The translations under genes and the position numbers were made by a program. Below are positions 14,396 through 20,090 of a stretch of DNA of 20,090 bases, piece after piece (the stretch's first letter is position 1; every line of letters starts with the position of its first letter). This DNA comes from a virus. Location of the stretch: the IMG/VR virus record IMGVR_UViG_3300011430_000048, positions 1 to 20,090 of that record; one strand, given 5' to 3'. A model generated the notes under the pieces. That model had not been told where the DNA came from and did not search any database. It saw only the letters and a program-made list of their open reading frames with translations.

Positions 14396-14746
14396 TTACG
14401 CCGGCTTCTCGACCGTGGAAACAGCCACAGAAACGGCAGCAGCCACTCGGGCCTTGACAGCCGCCTCAACGGCCGGCTTGACCTGGGCCTCGATCTCGGC
14501 CGCGATCATCGCATCCAGCTCTACCTGCGAGGGAAGGGCGAGCTTGACGGCGTCGGTCACCTTCTCCTCGATGGACTTCGGCGGGACGGCCGGGCCAGCG
14601 GGGACCGGGAGCATCGCATCCGGGTAGTTCACGCCGTCAGTGAGCAGCTGGGCGTCGGCAATCTTCTTGTCGACGACGGCTACATCGGCCTCCTGCACGG
14701 TCTTCTCGGCGGCAAGGGCGTCTAGAATTTGAGTCTTCGTGGCCAT
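14396..14746 (-). CDS. Small helical hypothetical protein
   Basis: 116 aa, starting at ATG 14746 with GGAG 9 nt upstream. It has two helical blocks (TQILDALAAEKTVQEADVAVVDKKIADAQLL and about residues 58-110, KSIEEKVTDAVKLALPSQVELDAMIAAEIEAQVKPAVEAAVKARVAAAV) separated by a proline-rich linker. The second is alanine/valine-rich and could form a coiled coil. No family is recognised. It is the gene directly before the portal, and its stop overlaps the AGGGAG that probably serves the portal. Confidence 0.7.
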   Translation of the reverse strand: MATKTQILDALAAEKTVQEADVAVVDKKIADAQLLTDGVNYPDAMLPVPAGPAVPPKSIEEKVTDAVKLALPSQVELDAMIAAEIEAQVKPAVEAAVKARVAAAVSVAVSTVEKPA

Positions 14747-14808
14747 AGTGGTCTCCGGGTTCGGGTAGGCGATAGGAGTAGCATGGGCGAGGCGGGAAGG
14801 GAAGGCCC

Positions 14809-15195
14809 TCAGTCGCGTTTGGCGACTAGAGTGGCGATGACCGCCGAGCCGGTGCCGCCTGAGCTAGTCATACGGTAGTAGCGGAAAGCGTCATCGAGGA
14901 CCTTTCCCGCGTCGGCGGCCGTCACTGAGACCGCGTCCTGCGTCCCCGCCACGGCGACCGATCTCGCGTATCGGCAGGTGACGAAATTAACCCCGTCGTT
15001 GCTTCCACCAAACACATAAGTGCCGCCCCCGAAGGTGCCGGTGAACTGGACGGACATCGAGCCCGGCTTGATCCGGGGCAGCGAGACGATCCCGCCAGTG
15101 GCGACGCCGTTGAGGGCGCCGGCCCAGGTGACAACGATGAGGCCATCGTTTGTGACGACGTGGGTGCCTGCTGGGGTGGAAGCTGCATCAGCCAT
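14809..15195 (-). CDS. Small beta-rich virion protein candidate
   Basis: 128 aa. The ATG at 15195 sits in an 8-nt overlap with the end of the large terminase, with GGAG about 10 nt upstream. The protein is beta-rich with evenly spaced strands (GLIVVTWAGALNGVATGGIVSLPRIKPGSMSVQFTGTFGGGTYVFGGSNDG, GKVLDDAFRYYRMTSSGGTGSAVIATLVAKRD). The 'F....GSNDG..f' stretch recurs in small phage structural proteins I have seen near head genes. A decoration or fibre-base protein is likely. The exact family is not known. Confidence 0.65.
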   Translation of the reverse strand: MADAASTPAGTHVVTNDGLIVVTWAGALNGVATGGIVSLPRIKPGSMSVQFTGTFGGGTYVFGGSNDGVNFVTCRYARSVAVAGTQDAVSVTAADAGKVLDDAFRYYRMTSSGGTGSAVIATLVAKRD

Positions 15196-16630
15196 TTAGG
15201 GGTGCTCCGTGAGCCGGCGGTGTCCAGAGGGCCGGCACCTTCTTGCCGATGATCGGCTGTGGGATGTCTCGGCTAAAGTACCCCCCAGGCGCCCCTTTGT
15301 CCAGCCCCGGCTTCTTGTCGCCCGTCGCCCTGCCCATCGGGTAGAGGATGGCGGCCCCGTAGCCGCAGGCGTCGCCCGGGTGGGAGTGGATGTTCTTCAC
15401 CGGATCGCCGGAGGTGATGCCGCCCCGGGAGACGTGGAAGTAGTAACCGCCCCGCAGGGCGTGCCAGACGGAGGCGCAACGCTCTCTGTCCACCTGGACG
15501 AGGCCGCGGCCGCCCACCGTCCGAGTGAGGACGGACTGAAGGGGGTTCAACCGCTCGGCCAACTTGACGGGGCCGCTCCTCCAGCTCCCGCCCAGCATCA
15601 GCTTCACGGCGCGAACGGCGGAGCGGGACGTGCTGGTCTGTTCCCGGGTGAGGCCGGCCGGGTCGCCGATGTGCTTCAGCTCGCAGCGGAGCCCCTTGTA
15701 GCGCTCGGTCCAGAGGGGCTTGACCCAGTTGAGGATCAGCTCCTCGACCCCGATCCCATCTCCGACCATACAGTCGAGGAAATTCCAGTGGCCAAGCGGA
15801 GTGCGCTGGGTAAGGATACAAGTCGGGTTGTGGCCGAAGTCCCACAGCGCGTAGACATCGAGGCGAGGAAGTGGAGTAAGGCCGAGAGAGAGGTGAAGCT
15901 TGTCGGCCCACTGCGGCGTACACGCCTTGCCAATCTGCTGGAAGCCGAACTCCCCTTCGACGAACCGGCGGACGAGGTCGGGGCGGTGGGACCAGAGCTT
16001 GCGCAGCTCGGCGTAGTAGGAGGCGGGGAGGTGGAGGGAGTTCTCGGGCAGCTGGGGCTGCCAGACTTTGAACTGGGGGTCGCCGGGCTGGACGAAACGG
16101 CGATAGGTCCAATGCGCCTCATCTGGGTTGTTCTCCGCTAGTTTCGCGCTGTACCACTTCATCCCGGGCTGTCGCAGCCGCGACATGCCAATGTCGAAGA
16201 TCATCTCGTCGACGCCGGCCGAGCCCACCGCGGGGGCGGGCTCGTCGATGCCGAAGCCGGCGAACTCGCGGCTCATCAGCTTGCTCGCGTCCTGCTGGTC
16301 GTCCATCCCCATGAAGACGACCTCGCCGTCGGCGACGCCCGAGGCCCACTTGAAGGTCTTGCGGCTAGCGTTGTAAGAGCCGAAAATGCCAGGCGGGAAC
16401 CAGGTGAAGAAGGTCTTCTGCGTCGTCCCGATGATGTTCTCGTAGGTGTCGCGGATGAGGGCCCAGCTCGCGCCGGGGTTATGGCGGGTGTGGAAGAGGG
16501 CGGTCCATGCGAGGGCCGTCGACTTGCCCTCGCCCATCCGCGAGGAGAAGAGGTCCGCCTTCGCCCGCGATTGGATGAAGTTGTTCTGGACGGGGTTGGG
16601 GATGAACTCAACCTTGTGGAGCGCGGCCAT
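15188..16630 (-). CDS. terL: Terminase large subunit
   Basis: 480 aa. The ATPase half has Walker A at 29-38 (SSRMGEGKST), then a motif-like WALIRDTYENIIGTT. Walker B lies at about 124-130 (AGFGIDE), with D129 and E130 as the likely Mg-binding and catalytic residues. The nuclease half has D264 (ALWDFGHNP), D323 (HIGDPAG) and D420 (HSHPGDACGYG) as the likely acidic triad of an RNase H-fold nuclease. It pumps DNA through the portal and cuts concatemers. The start overlaps the small terminase by 23 nt, has GGGGAG upstream, and lies next to the palindrome TGTAGCTACA at 16641-16650. The packaging type (cos or pac) cannot be told from the sequence. Confidence 0.9.
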   Translation of the reverse strand: MAALHKVEFIPNPVQNNFIQSRAKADLFSSRMGEGKSTALAWTALFHTRHNPGASWALIRDTYENIIGTTQKTFFTWFPPGIFGSYNASRKTFKWASGVADGEVVFMGMDDQQDASKLMSREFAGFGIDEPAPAVGSAGVDEMIFDIGMSRLRQPGMKWYSAKLAENNPDEAHWTYRRFVQPGDPQFKVWQPQLPENSLHLPASYYAELRKLWSHRPDLVRRFVEGEFGFQQIGKACTPQWADKLHLSLGLTPLPRLDVYALWDFGHNPTCILTQRTPLGHWNFLDCMVGDGIGVEELILNWVKPLWTERYKGLRCELKHIGDPAGLTREQTSTSRSAVRAVKLMLGGSWRSGPVKLAERLNPLQSVLTRTVGGRGLVQVDRERCASVWHALRGGYYFHVSRGGITSGDPVKNIHSHPGDACGYGAAILYPMGRATGDKKPGLDKGAPGGYFSRDIPQPIIGKKVPALWTPPAHGAPLNG

Positions 16631-17354
16631 CGGACTCCCCTGTAGCTACAACCGCGAGGGCGGCCCCGGTCGCGGTCTCCCTCGCGCTACGGGCGCGCTT
16701 TAGCGCGCCCCGGCGCTGGAGCACCTTCTCCCGGGCGGCCTTCTTTGTCTTGTACTCGATGCTCTCCCGCGGGGTGAGGACCCGCTTCTGAGGGCCCGCC
16801 TTCCGACGTTGCTTCCGCTCTGTGGCCTGTCCCTCGATGGCTTCCTCTGGAGAGGGCAACGTAGTTGCCCTCTCCACGTCGGCCTTCAGCTCGTATATGT
16901 TGGGGTGCTCGGCGGTCCCACCCGCTAGGTTGTCCCCGCCCATGGGGAGGGAGGTGTTGATCTGGATTGGGACGGTGACGTTGACGTTCGAGCGCTCGCT
17001 GAAGACTTGAGGGTTACGCTTGGCCGCAGACCAGCGCAGCTGCCCAACGTATGCCTCTAGCTTCCGGACGTCGACTTGGGTCATCCCAGTCTGGGTGAGC
17101 GACTTCCGCAGCCGAGTGAGGGCCTCATCCTCCTGTGCGTATGCGGACATCTCCCTCGCTTTGTTGTACAGCATCCCAACTTGCGGCTCCCGCATGACGA
17201 GGGAGAGGAATTGCTGGACGGTGGGCATCCCGGGGAGGTTGGCGATGTCCGAGAGGTCCATCCCGAAGGCGACTTGCTCGCAGAAGGAGAAGACGGCCTC
17301 GGGATCGACCAGCTCCCCCTCGCGGGGGCGTAGCATGGGGAGGATTTCACTCAC
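16608..17354 (-). CDS. terS: Terminase small subunit
   Basis: 248 aa from GTG 17354, which overlaps the ATPase stop (GTGA). A TTG at 17390 in the same frame is a weaker start. Residues about 33-80 (ICEQ-like FCEQVAFGMDLSDIANLPGMPTVQQFLSLVMREPQVGMLYNKAREM) form a helix-turn-helix of the type used by small terminases to bind packaging sites. Residues about 90-125 (MTQVDVRKLEAYVGQLRWSAAKRNPQVFSERSNVNV) match a common small-terminase segment ('R..A....WlaaKr.P..y..r'). The C-terminal 90 residues are basic. It recognises phage DNA and recruits the large subunit. A hairpin (17356-17378) covers the ribosome site. A 13-bp hairpin (16848-16876) lies inside. Confidence 0.8.
   Translation of the reverse strand: MSEILPMLRPREGELVDPEAVFSFCEQVAFGMDLSDIANLPGMPTVQQFLSLVMREPQVGMLYNKAREMSAYAQEDEALTRLRKSLTQTGMTQVDVRKLEAYVGQLRWSAAKRNPQVFSERSNVNVTVPIQINTSLPMGGDNLAGGTAEHPNIYELKADVERATTLPSPEEAIEGQATERKQRRKAGPQKRVLTPRESIEYKTKKAAREKVLQRRGALKRARSARETATGAALAVVATGESDGRAPQG
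16848..16876. repeat. 13-bp perfect hairpin inside terS
   Basis: TGGAGAGGGCAAC (16848-16860) and GTTGCCCTCTCCA (16864-16876) flank the loop GTA. This is the longest perfect short-loop stem seen in the window. It lies wholly in coding sequence. Confidence 0.7.
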
Positions 17355-18505
17355 CGCTGGCCACCCTCGGTGGCCAGCTGCCACACCCAATCGCTAGTTC
17401 CGTCCGGGTGTTCGAGCTGGATCGACTCGGCGAGGCCATCTTTCGCCCTTCGGAGGGTCCGCTCGCTGATGTTGAGTCGGTTTGCCTCGGAAAGGACGTC
17501 AATTGCGGCCCTTGGACCGTCTTTCAGGTAGCCGGAGAGCCACTCGACCGCGTTTTGGAGCGCTTTTGGCGTCCGCGAGATGGTCGTGGGCACCTTTTCG
17601 ACGTACTTTCCGGTCCAGCGGAGGCATCCGTGGTCATTCCCCACCTCCGCAACCGGCTCAATAGCGTAGGAGATGCCGTCTCCATCCGGTCCCACATTGC
17701 CTTTGGTACGCGCCAGGTAGCGACGCCCGTCTTTCCCGACGATAGCGCTGCTTTCGCAGCGCGCAAATCCGCTAATGTCAATGGAGCCGAGGCCTGAGTA
17801 GAGCTTATTGTCACCTGGTTGCCCTTTCCTTCTGTGACGGACGAAGACGACGGCGCAGCCAGTCTCCAGCGCGACCCTCCGGAGGATGCCGGCCCACTCC
17901 CGGGTCTCATTCGCCCGGTTCATGTCGACGTCGGAGCCCATCCAGGCCTGGAGCGGGTCGATGACGAGGAGCCTTATCTGCGCCTCCCTCACGGTTCGCT
18001 CGATCTCCCTCGCGAGGGCGATGTCAATCGTCGCCTGCTGGTCGGTGATGAGGACACGGTTGCGGTCGGCGCCCTGGTTGTCCAACCGCCACGCGATTGT
18101 GTCGTCCGCTGCGTCCTCCCCGTTCATGATCCAGGTGTTCATCGGCGGCCGCTTGAGGGAGACGGGGTCGCCCGGGAGGGGGCGCCCGGTGGAGAGGGCG
18201 GCCGCGATCTCGCAGGCGATGGTCGACTTCCCCGCGTTGGGGTCGCCCGTGAGCAGGTTGATGGCCCGACACTGGAGGAAGGGGCGCCAGAGCCAGTCTA
18301 TCGGCCGCTTCTTCACGTCCCTTAACCACACTGCCTCTAGCCTGTTCCGGGGTTTGGGCGGGGGGTTGCGGTTGGGGGTGGGAGCATCGTCTGGGGCGCC
18401 GCTTTGCGGCGCCCTCCGCTGAGTCGTCATCGCCCGCTCGGGCCCGCTGCGCCGAAGCGCCTGCTGACGCATGTTCTCGGTCATCTGCTCTTCTGGTGTC
18501 GTCAT
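17351..18505 (-). CDS. AAA_25/RepA-like ATPase, probable replicative helicase
   Basis: 384 aa. Walker A is at 87-95 (GDPNAGKST), Walker B at about 178-183 (RLLVID), and RHRRKG at 223-228 is followed by SGLGSIDISGFARC. This order is characteristic of AAA_25 RecA-fold ATPases related to RSF1010 RepA. The C-terminal 60 residues (GPRAAIDVLSEANRLNISERTLRRAKDGL) form a winged-helix-like DNA-binding domain. The first 50 residues are low-complexity and proline-rich. It probably assembles as a hexameric DNA helicase or replication initiator. It is the first gene of the leftward block, directly bordering the 843-bp non-coding region. Start ATG 18505 follows GGAGGGCGGG. Confidence 0.8.
   Translation of the reverse strand: MTTPEEQMTENMRQQALRRSGPERAMTTQRRAPQSGAPDDAPTPNRNPPPKPRNRLEAVWLRDVKKRPIDWLWRPFLQCRAINLLTGDPNAGKSTIACEIAAALSTGRPLPGDPVSLKRPPMNTWIMNGEDAADDTIAWRLDNQGADRNRVLITDQQATIDIALAREIERTVREAQIRLLVIDPLQAWMGSDVDMNRANETREWAGILRRVALETGCAVVFVRHRRKGQPGDNKLYSGLGSIDISGFARCESSAIVGKDGRRYLARTKGNVGPDGDGISYAIEPVAEVGNDHGCLRWTGKYVEKVPTTISRTPKALQNAVEWLSGYLKDGPRAAIDVLSEANRLNISERTLRRAKDGLAESIQLEHPDGTSDWVWQLATEGGQR
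17356..17378 (-). promoter_or_regulatory. Hairpin over terS ribosome site
   Basis: GCTGGCCACC and GGTGGCCAGC form a perfect 10-bp stem with a 3-nt loop, ending 1 nt before the GTG start at 17354. On the mRNA the loop is GAG, and it forms the GAGGGTGG ribosome site with the 3' arm. Ribosomes ending the ATPase gene would open the stem, coupling the two genes. Confidence 0.55.
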
Positions 18506-18616
18506 CCCGCCCTCCGTCTTGGGGCCAACAGCCCGTCACCGTCCGTAAGGGCACGACCCTATGCTGGGACGGCTGGGGCCGTTGGCTGAGCGGAAAGTAG
18601 CACGGCGGCGCCGGGC

Positions 18617-18656
18617 TTGGCAATGTGACGGGGTGTCGCAGGGGTCACACTGCCAA
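18617..18656. repeat. TTGGCA inverted repeat upstream of ATPase
   Basis: TTGGCAATGTGAC (18617-18629) and its near-complement GTCACACTGCCAA (18644-18656) differ at one position and are 14 bp apart. A further TTTGGCAGT lies at 18685-18693. The proximal arm overlaps a weak -35 candidate (TTGCCA at 18623-18618, with TACTTT 18 nt downstream on the minus strand), so it could be an operator for the ATPase-terminase operon. Confidence 0.5.
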
Positions 18657-18814
18657 AGTCCCCTCTCCCCTAAGTGAATTGCCGTTTGGCAGTCTAGAAG
18701 CAGAGCCGAGAGTTGCTGTACTGAAGATCGGCAGTAGAAACCCCTTCCAGGCTAGCGCCCGCGCCCTAGCGGGCGCAGCGCAGGCCGCCTGATATGGGGC
18801 GAGGGGCCACGTGG

Positions 18815-18855
18815 CCTATCCCCTATCACCACTGCCTCTTCCCCTATCCCCTATC
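18815..18855. repeat. Direct repeat of CCTATCCCCTATC
   Basis: The 13-bp sequence occurs at 18815-18827 and 18843-18855, and each copy holds two CCTATC units. Short direct repeats in a non-coding region next to a RepA-like gene could be initiator-binding iterons. Two copies are few for an origin. Confidence 0.5.
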
Positions 18856-18879
18856 GGCCGGGGGCGAGCGCAGCGAGCC

Positions 18880-18900
18880 CAACTTGCCGAAGGCAAGTTG
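18880..18900. repeat. 9-bp perfect hairpin in divergent region
   Basis: CAACTTGCC and GGCAAGTTG flank GAA. A second stem, CGGGGTTA with TAACCCCG, follows at 18904-18929 with a 10-nt loop. Confidence 0.6.
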
Positions 18901-19043
18901 TCGCGGGGTTATCAGTTTTGCTAACCCCGGGGGCCCTGGGTCCTCCGTGCACCCCGGAATGAATTTCCCGTTTCGCGAAAACCGTCTGGGGCCCCAAGAC
19001 ATGGTCCCGCCGGCCGGCGGCCGGCCTGGGGAAGTTGCTTCTG

Positions 19044-19068
19044 CAACGGGCCGCGGAGCGGCCCGTTG
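19044..19068. repeat. 11-bp perfect hairpin with competing stem
   Basis: CAACGGGCCGC and GCGGCCCGTTG flank GGA. GTTGC-TTCT-GCAAC at 19034-19047 shares the CAAC and would compete with it, an attenuator-like arrangement. Confidence 0.6.
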
Positions 19069-19251
19069 TATGTACACGCACCCTCCGCCCCCATCCTGTC
19101 GACAAAAGCACGCATAAAGTGACTGGCCCGGGCGGGCTTATGTGGGAGAACAAAACGGGGACAAGGTTGCCCTATACGTTAACCTGAGGGAACAAAAGGG
19201 CATCAGTCTTATATAAGACCAGGGCCGATGGGTGCGACACTCTGCCACACC

Positions 19252-19275
19252 AGCGAGGCACACTCGTGCCTCGCT
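19252..19275. repeat. 10-bp perfect hairpin upstream of rightward unit
   Basis: AGCGAGGCAC and GTGCCTCGCT flank ACTC, about 75 bp before the ATG at 19349. Confidence 0.6.
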
Positions 19276-19309
19276 TGCCGCCGCCTCCTCGTGTACACAA
19301 GGGAGGCCA

Positions 19310-19331
19310 GGGCCGCGCATTCGCGCGGCCC
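19310..19331. repeat. 9-bp perfect hairpin before 75-aa gene
   Basis: GGGCCGCGC and GCGCGGCCC flank ATTC, ending 17 nt before the ATG and just upstream of its ACGGGGAC site. It may influence translation initiation. Confidence 0.6.
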
Positions 19332-19348
19332 ATAGAACGGGGACTAGC

Positions 19349-19576
19349 ATGCGCAAAGCAAGACCATACTGGCACGTATTCACCCGGGCGCACGGCCTTG
19401 GTCAATACTGGCACCACGAAATCGGCTTCGACAATCGAGCCGACGCAATGGCTGAGGCGCAAGACTATAGCGACAGTGGGCGTCGAACCTTTGTCTGGCG
19501 CACCTTTTGGGGCGCCGATCCTGCGGACAAATGCCGCGCGCTCAATCACGAGCTAGTAATGAAAGGCAAGCCATGA
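19349..19576 (+). CDS. Small hypothetical protein, first rightward gene
   Basis: 75 aa from ATG 19349, preceded by ACGGGGAC. The open frame extends back to 19232, but that part overlaps two hairpins and has no ribosome site. The protein is aromatic and polar (ARPYWHVFTRAHGLGQYWHHEIGFDNRADAMAEAQDYSDSGRRTFVWRTFW) and ends HELVMKGKP. It has no cysteine cluster, signal or membrane segment. I do not recognise a family. It is coupled by an ATGA overlap to the metalloprotease gene, and a hairpin (19310-19331) sits 17 nt upstream of the ATG. Early-gene status is inferred from the divergent direction. Confidence 0.65.
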   Translation: MRKARPYWHVFTRAHGLGQYWHHEIGFDNRADAMAEAQDYSDSGRRTFVWRTFWGADPADKCRALNHELVMKGKP

Positions 19577-20090
19577 CCACGAAACGGAAGCCACGCACCC
19601 ATGACGCCTATGTGGCGGCCGTGGCGCGCCTAGCGGCGCGCCACACAGAGGCAAAGGCAGACGACAAAGCCACCATTCGAAAGGTGCGCCTAGTCTGGGG
19701 CGACGGGCCCGATAATACGTTGGGGATAACCCGCTATAACAAATGGCGCGGCGCGGATGGGGGCGTCTCGCATTGGTGCGCCGTCTGCGCGACCGCTCAC
19801 CCTTCGACTCCGCATCTAATCGCCGAGACCGTGCTGCATGAGTTAGGCCACGCGGTTGTCGGCCCCGGCTTCGGCCACGGGCCAGAGTGGAAGGCTGCAT
19901 GTGCGCGTCTCGGCTTGGTGGACGCAAAGGCCACCTATCAGCACGGCGACACGCCGACATTCTCCGCGTGGATGCTTGCCCAGCTGCAACGTCTTCCTGT
20001 CCCCAATGAAGGAGTGACCGTGGATCGCCCCATCATAACGGGCTTGCCTATTCCGCCAGCCGGCCCTATCCCCATCCGCCCATGCGGCGC
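19573..20090 (+). CDS. SprT-like zinc metalloprotease, partial
   Basis: The first 172 codons are seen and the frame runs off the right edge. HELGH at 89-93, with H102 in the following GFGHGPEWK, is the HExxH...H zinc-binding pattern of SprT/Spartan-like metalloproteases. E90 is the catalytic base. W68, C69 and C72 (HWCAVC) precede the active site, and TLGITRYNKW before it is also family-typical. SprT-like domains in eukaryotes cleave DNA-protein crosslinks. In phages the target is unknown, but DNA-metabolism or host takeover roles are usually assumed. A hairpin with 10-bp arms (19621-19644) lies inside. It starts in an ATGA overlap with the 75-aa gene. Confidence 0.85.
   Translation, partial: MTTKRKPRTHDAYVAAVARLAARHTEAKADDKATIRKVRLVWGDGPDNTLGITRYNKWRGADGGVSHWCAVCATAHPSTPHLIAETVLHELGHAVVGPGFGHGPEWKAACARLGLVDAKATYQHGDTPTFSAWMLAQLQRLPVPNEGVTVDRPIITGLPIPPAGPIPIRPCG
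19621..19644. repeat. 10-bp perfect hairpin inside SprT-like gene
   Basis: GTGGCGCGCC and GGCGCGCCAC flank TAGC, near the 5' end of the metalloprotease coding sequence. Confidence 0.65.

Larger units (their letters stand above)
18506..19348. promoter_or_regulatory. Divergent non-coding region, candidate control region or origin
   Basis: 843 bp without a convincing gene lie between the leftward ATPase and the rightward 75-aa gene. The region holds several perfect hairpins, a 13-bp inverted repeat near 18617-18656, a 13-bp direct repeat at 18815 and 18843, and the palindromes GGCCACGTGGCC (18805-18816), TTTCGCGAAA (18971-18980), CCGCCGGCCGGCGG (19007-19020) and GTCTTATATAAGAC (19206-19219). 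Divergent promoters and a replication origin next to the helicase gene are plausible. No strong consensus promoter for the rightward unit was found. Confidence 0.55.

Noticed and set aside
18794-19117. A 107-codon open frame on the + strand in the divergent region
   Set aside because: It is proline/glycine-rich, crosses several hairpins, has no ribosome site and resembles no family.
18844-19153. Minus-strand open frames of 64-100 codons in the divergent region
   Set aside because: They run across palindromes, have biased composition and lack ribosome sites.
19167-19215. A sigma70 promoter for the rightward genes (TTGCCC or TTAACC with TTATAT)
   Set aside because: No pair has acceptable spacing, so I do not call a promoter, although the palindrome may be part of one.
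19232-19348. N-terminal extension of the 75-aa rightward gene
   Set aside because: The extension crosses two perfect hairpins and has no ribosome site, while ATG 19349 has one.
1-20090. tRNA genes, CRISPR array, integrase or transposase
   Set aside because: I looked for each and saw no supporting sequence in the window.

Overview
This window is a GC-rich (by eye a little over 60% G+C) stretch of a tailed double-stranded DNA phage, most likely a podovirus-like member of Caudoviricetes. It carries a nearly complete virion-assembly and packaging cluster, read right to left on the minus strand from about 18505 to beyond the left edge. A second transcription unit starts near 19349 and runs rightward off the window. 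The head set (portal, scaffold, an N4gp56-type major capsid protein) is followed by a neck adaptor, a large nozzle-like tail protein and several fibre proteins, with no tape measure, sheath or tail-assembly chaperone pair. That points to a short-tailed virion. The endolysin type and base composition fit a proteobacterial, perhaps alphaproteobacterial, host, but this is inference. No integrase, repressor, tRNA or CRISPR was seen.

Layout along the minus strand, in transcription order. An AAA_25/RepA-like ATPase (18505-17351) overlaps the small terminase by a GTGA junction, which overlaps the large terminase. Two small proteins, the portal (14359-12515), a small helical protein and the scaffold (12131-11325) follow. 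After a 75-aa protein comes a sigma70-like promoter and the capsid gene (10923-9997), then two beta-rich virion candidates. Next is a run of very small genes: a 58-aa coiled coil, a 35-aa signal-peptide protein and an 88-aa zinc ribbon. Then come a 171-aa protein, the adaptor (7504-6737), a collar-type fibre with HxH motifs, a conserved Cys-rich protein, the nozzle-like protein (5598-3772), a 64-aa zinc finger, a C1q-domain fibre, two small proteins, a repeat-containing fibre (2220-760) and an endolysin with a C-terminal membrane segment that is cut by the left edge. Most junctions are tight or overlapping, so the block reads as translationally coupled operons.

The 843-bp stretch 18506-19348 has no convincing gene. 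It lies between the leftward late block and the rightward unit (a 75-aa protein, then an SprT-like zinc metalloprotease cut by the right edge). It is packed with perfect hairpins, a TTGGCA inverted repeat, a direct repeat and AT-rich palindromes, and is the best candidate for a control region or replication origin.

The most unusual property is an excess of short perfect hairpins with 3-4 nt loops, both between and inside genes. One separates the portal Shine-Dalgarno from its start codon with exactly the geometry that would restore normal spacing when folded. Another puts part of the small-terminase ribosome site in its loop. Other points of interest are a possible +1 frameshift near the end of the 171-aa gene, the C1q-type fibre, and the tiny secreted peptide gene.
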